Below, in pieces: positions 5,482-5,559 of a stretch of 5,559 bases of DNA. The stretch is from CAVSUR01 sp052143655 (GTDB lineage Bacteria; Actinomycetota; Actinomycetes; Streptosporangiales; Streptosporangiaceae). Under the pieces are notes generated by a model. That model saw only the letters and a list, made by a program, of their open reading frames with translations, was not told the DNA's origin and did not search any database. Where the stretch lies: positions 1-5,559 of the forward strand of contig JBKQSL010000046.1 of the NCBI GenBank assembly GCA_052143655.1. The letters are read 5' to 3'. Within the stretch, counting starts at the first letter, position 1, and each line of letters starts with the position of its first letter. Made by a program: the position numbers and the translations under genes.

Positions 5482-5559
5482 GTGGCGGACATCTTCGACG
5501 GCTACCAGCTGGCCGATGCCTGGGATGAGATGTTCGAGCGGCCCGGCGTGCCACGCCAG
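5482..5559 (+). CDS. Probable circularly permuted type 2 ATP-grasp protein (N-terminal fragment)
   Basis: Only 26 codons are inside the window. They read VADIFDGYQLADAWDEMF, then ERPGVPRQ. The pattern FDGY-x4-AWDEMF-x2-PG-x-PR matches my memory of the N-terminus of the circularly permuted ATP-grasp family (COG2308-like), whose members are predicted ATP-dependent carboxylate-amine ligases. They often neighbour alpha-E and transglutaminase-like proteins and may make or modify peptides; no function can be tested on this fragment. Two in-frame GTG codons are possible starts, 5476 and 5482. I chose 5482 because it lies 6 nt after the TAGCCT -10 box, consistent with a leaderless mRNA, whereas 5476 directly abuts the box. 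The nearest neighbour is sthA, which is divergent, so it opens a new transcription unit. Confidence 0.65.
   Translation, partial: MADIFDGYQLADAWDEMFERPGVPRQ

Overview
The window is very GC-rich DNA. Its reading frames have strongly GC-biased third positions, GTG starts are frequent, and -10-like hexamers of the TAGGCT/TAGCCT type sit only a few bases ahead of start codons. Together with the protein families present (an FmdB-type zinc ribbon with a Gly/Cys tail, a mycobacterial-type soluble transhydrogenase, a 14-helix DHA2 transporter), this points to a high-GC actinomycete chromosome. No taxon below that level can be supported. There is no sign of phage, an insertion sequence, CRISPR, tRNA or rRNA.

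Layout, left to right. (1) The 3' part of a class I SAM-dependent methyltransferase (1-783, +) with a repetitive Gly/Ala/Pro insertion inside its Rossmann fold. (2) A short gap holding a dyad (AGTTG-N8-CAACT) over a candidate promoter. (3) A DHA2 (EmrB/QacA-like) MFS exporter (about 872-2794, +) with low-complexity N- and C-terminal tails. (4) A 238-bp gap with imperfect direct repeats and two overlapping GC hairpins. (5) A small secreted protein of unknown function with four cysteines in the mature part (3033-3536, +). (6) A 73-aa FmdB-family zinc ribbon protein (3551-3772, +), apparently expressed from a leaderless message. (7) A hairpin between convergent genes. (8) sthA, the soluble Si-specific NAD(P)+ transhydrogenase (3806-5209, -). 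(9) A roughly 270-bp divergent intergenic region. (10) The first 26 codons of what looks like a circularly permuted type 2 ATP-grasp protein (5482-5559, +), also apparently leaderless and running off the window.

The genes do not form one obvious pathway. The MFS gene has its own putative regulated promoter, the FmdB gene has its own -10 element although it lies 14 bp after the secreted-protein gene, and sthA is transcribed alone towards them. This is mostly ordinary chromosome. The best leads are the operator-like dyad before the exporter, the matching leaderless promoter geometry of two genes, the uncharacterised secreted four-cysteine protein, and the ATP-grasp gene at the right edge, whose family often sits in small clusters with alpha-E and transglutaminase-like proteins. 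I found no clear new biological system inside the window.
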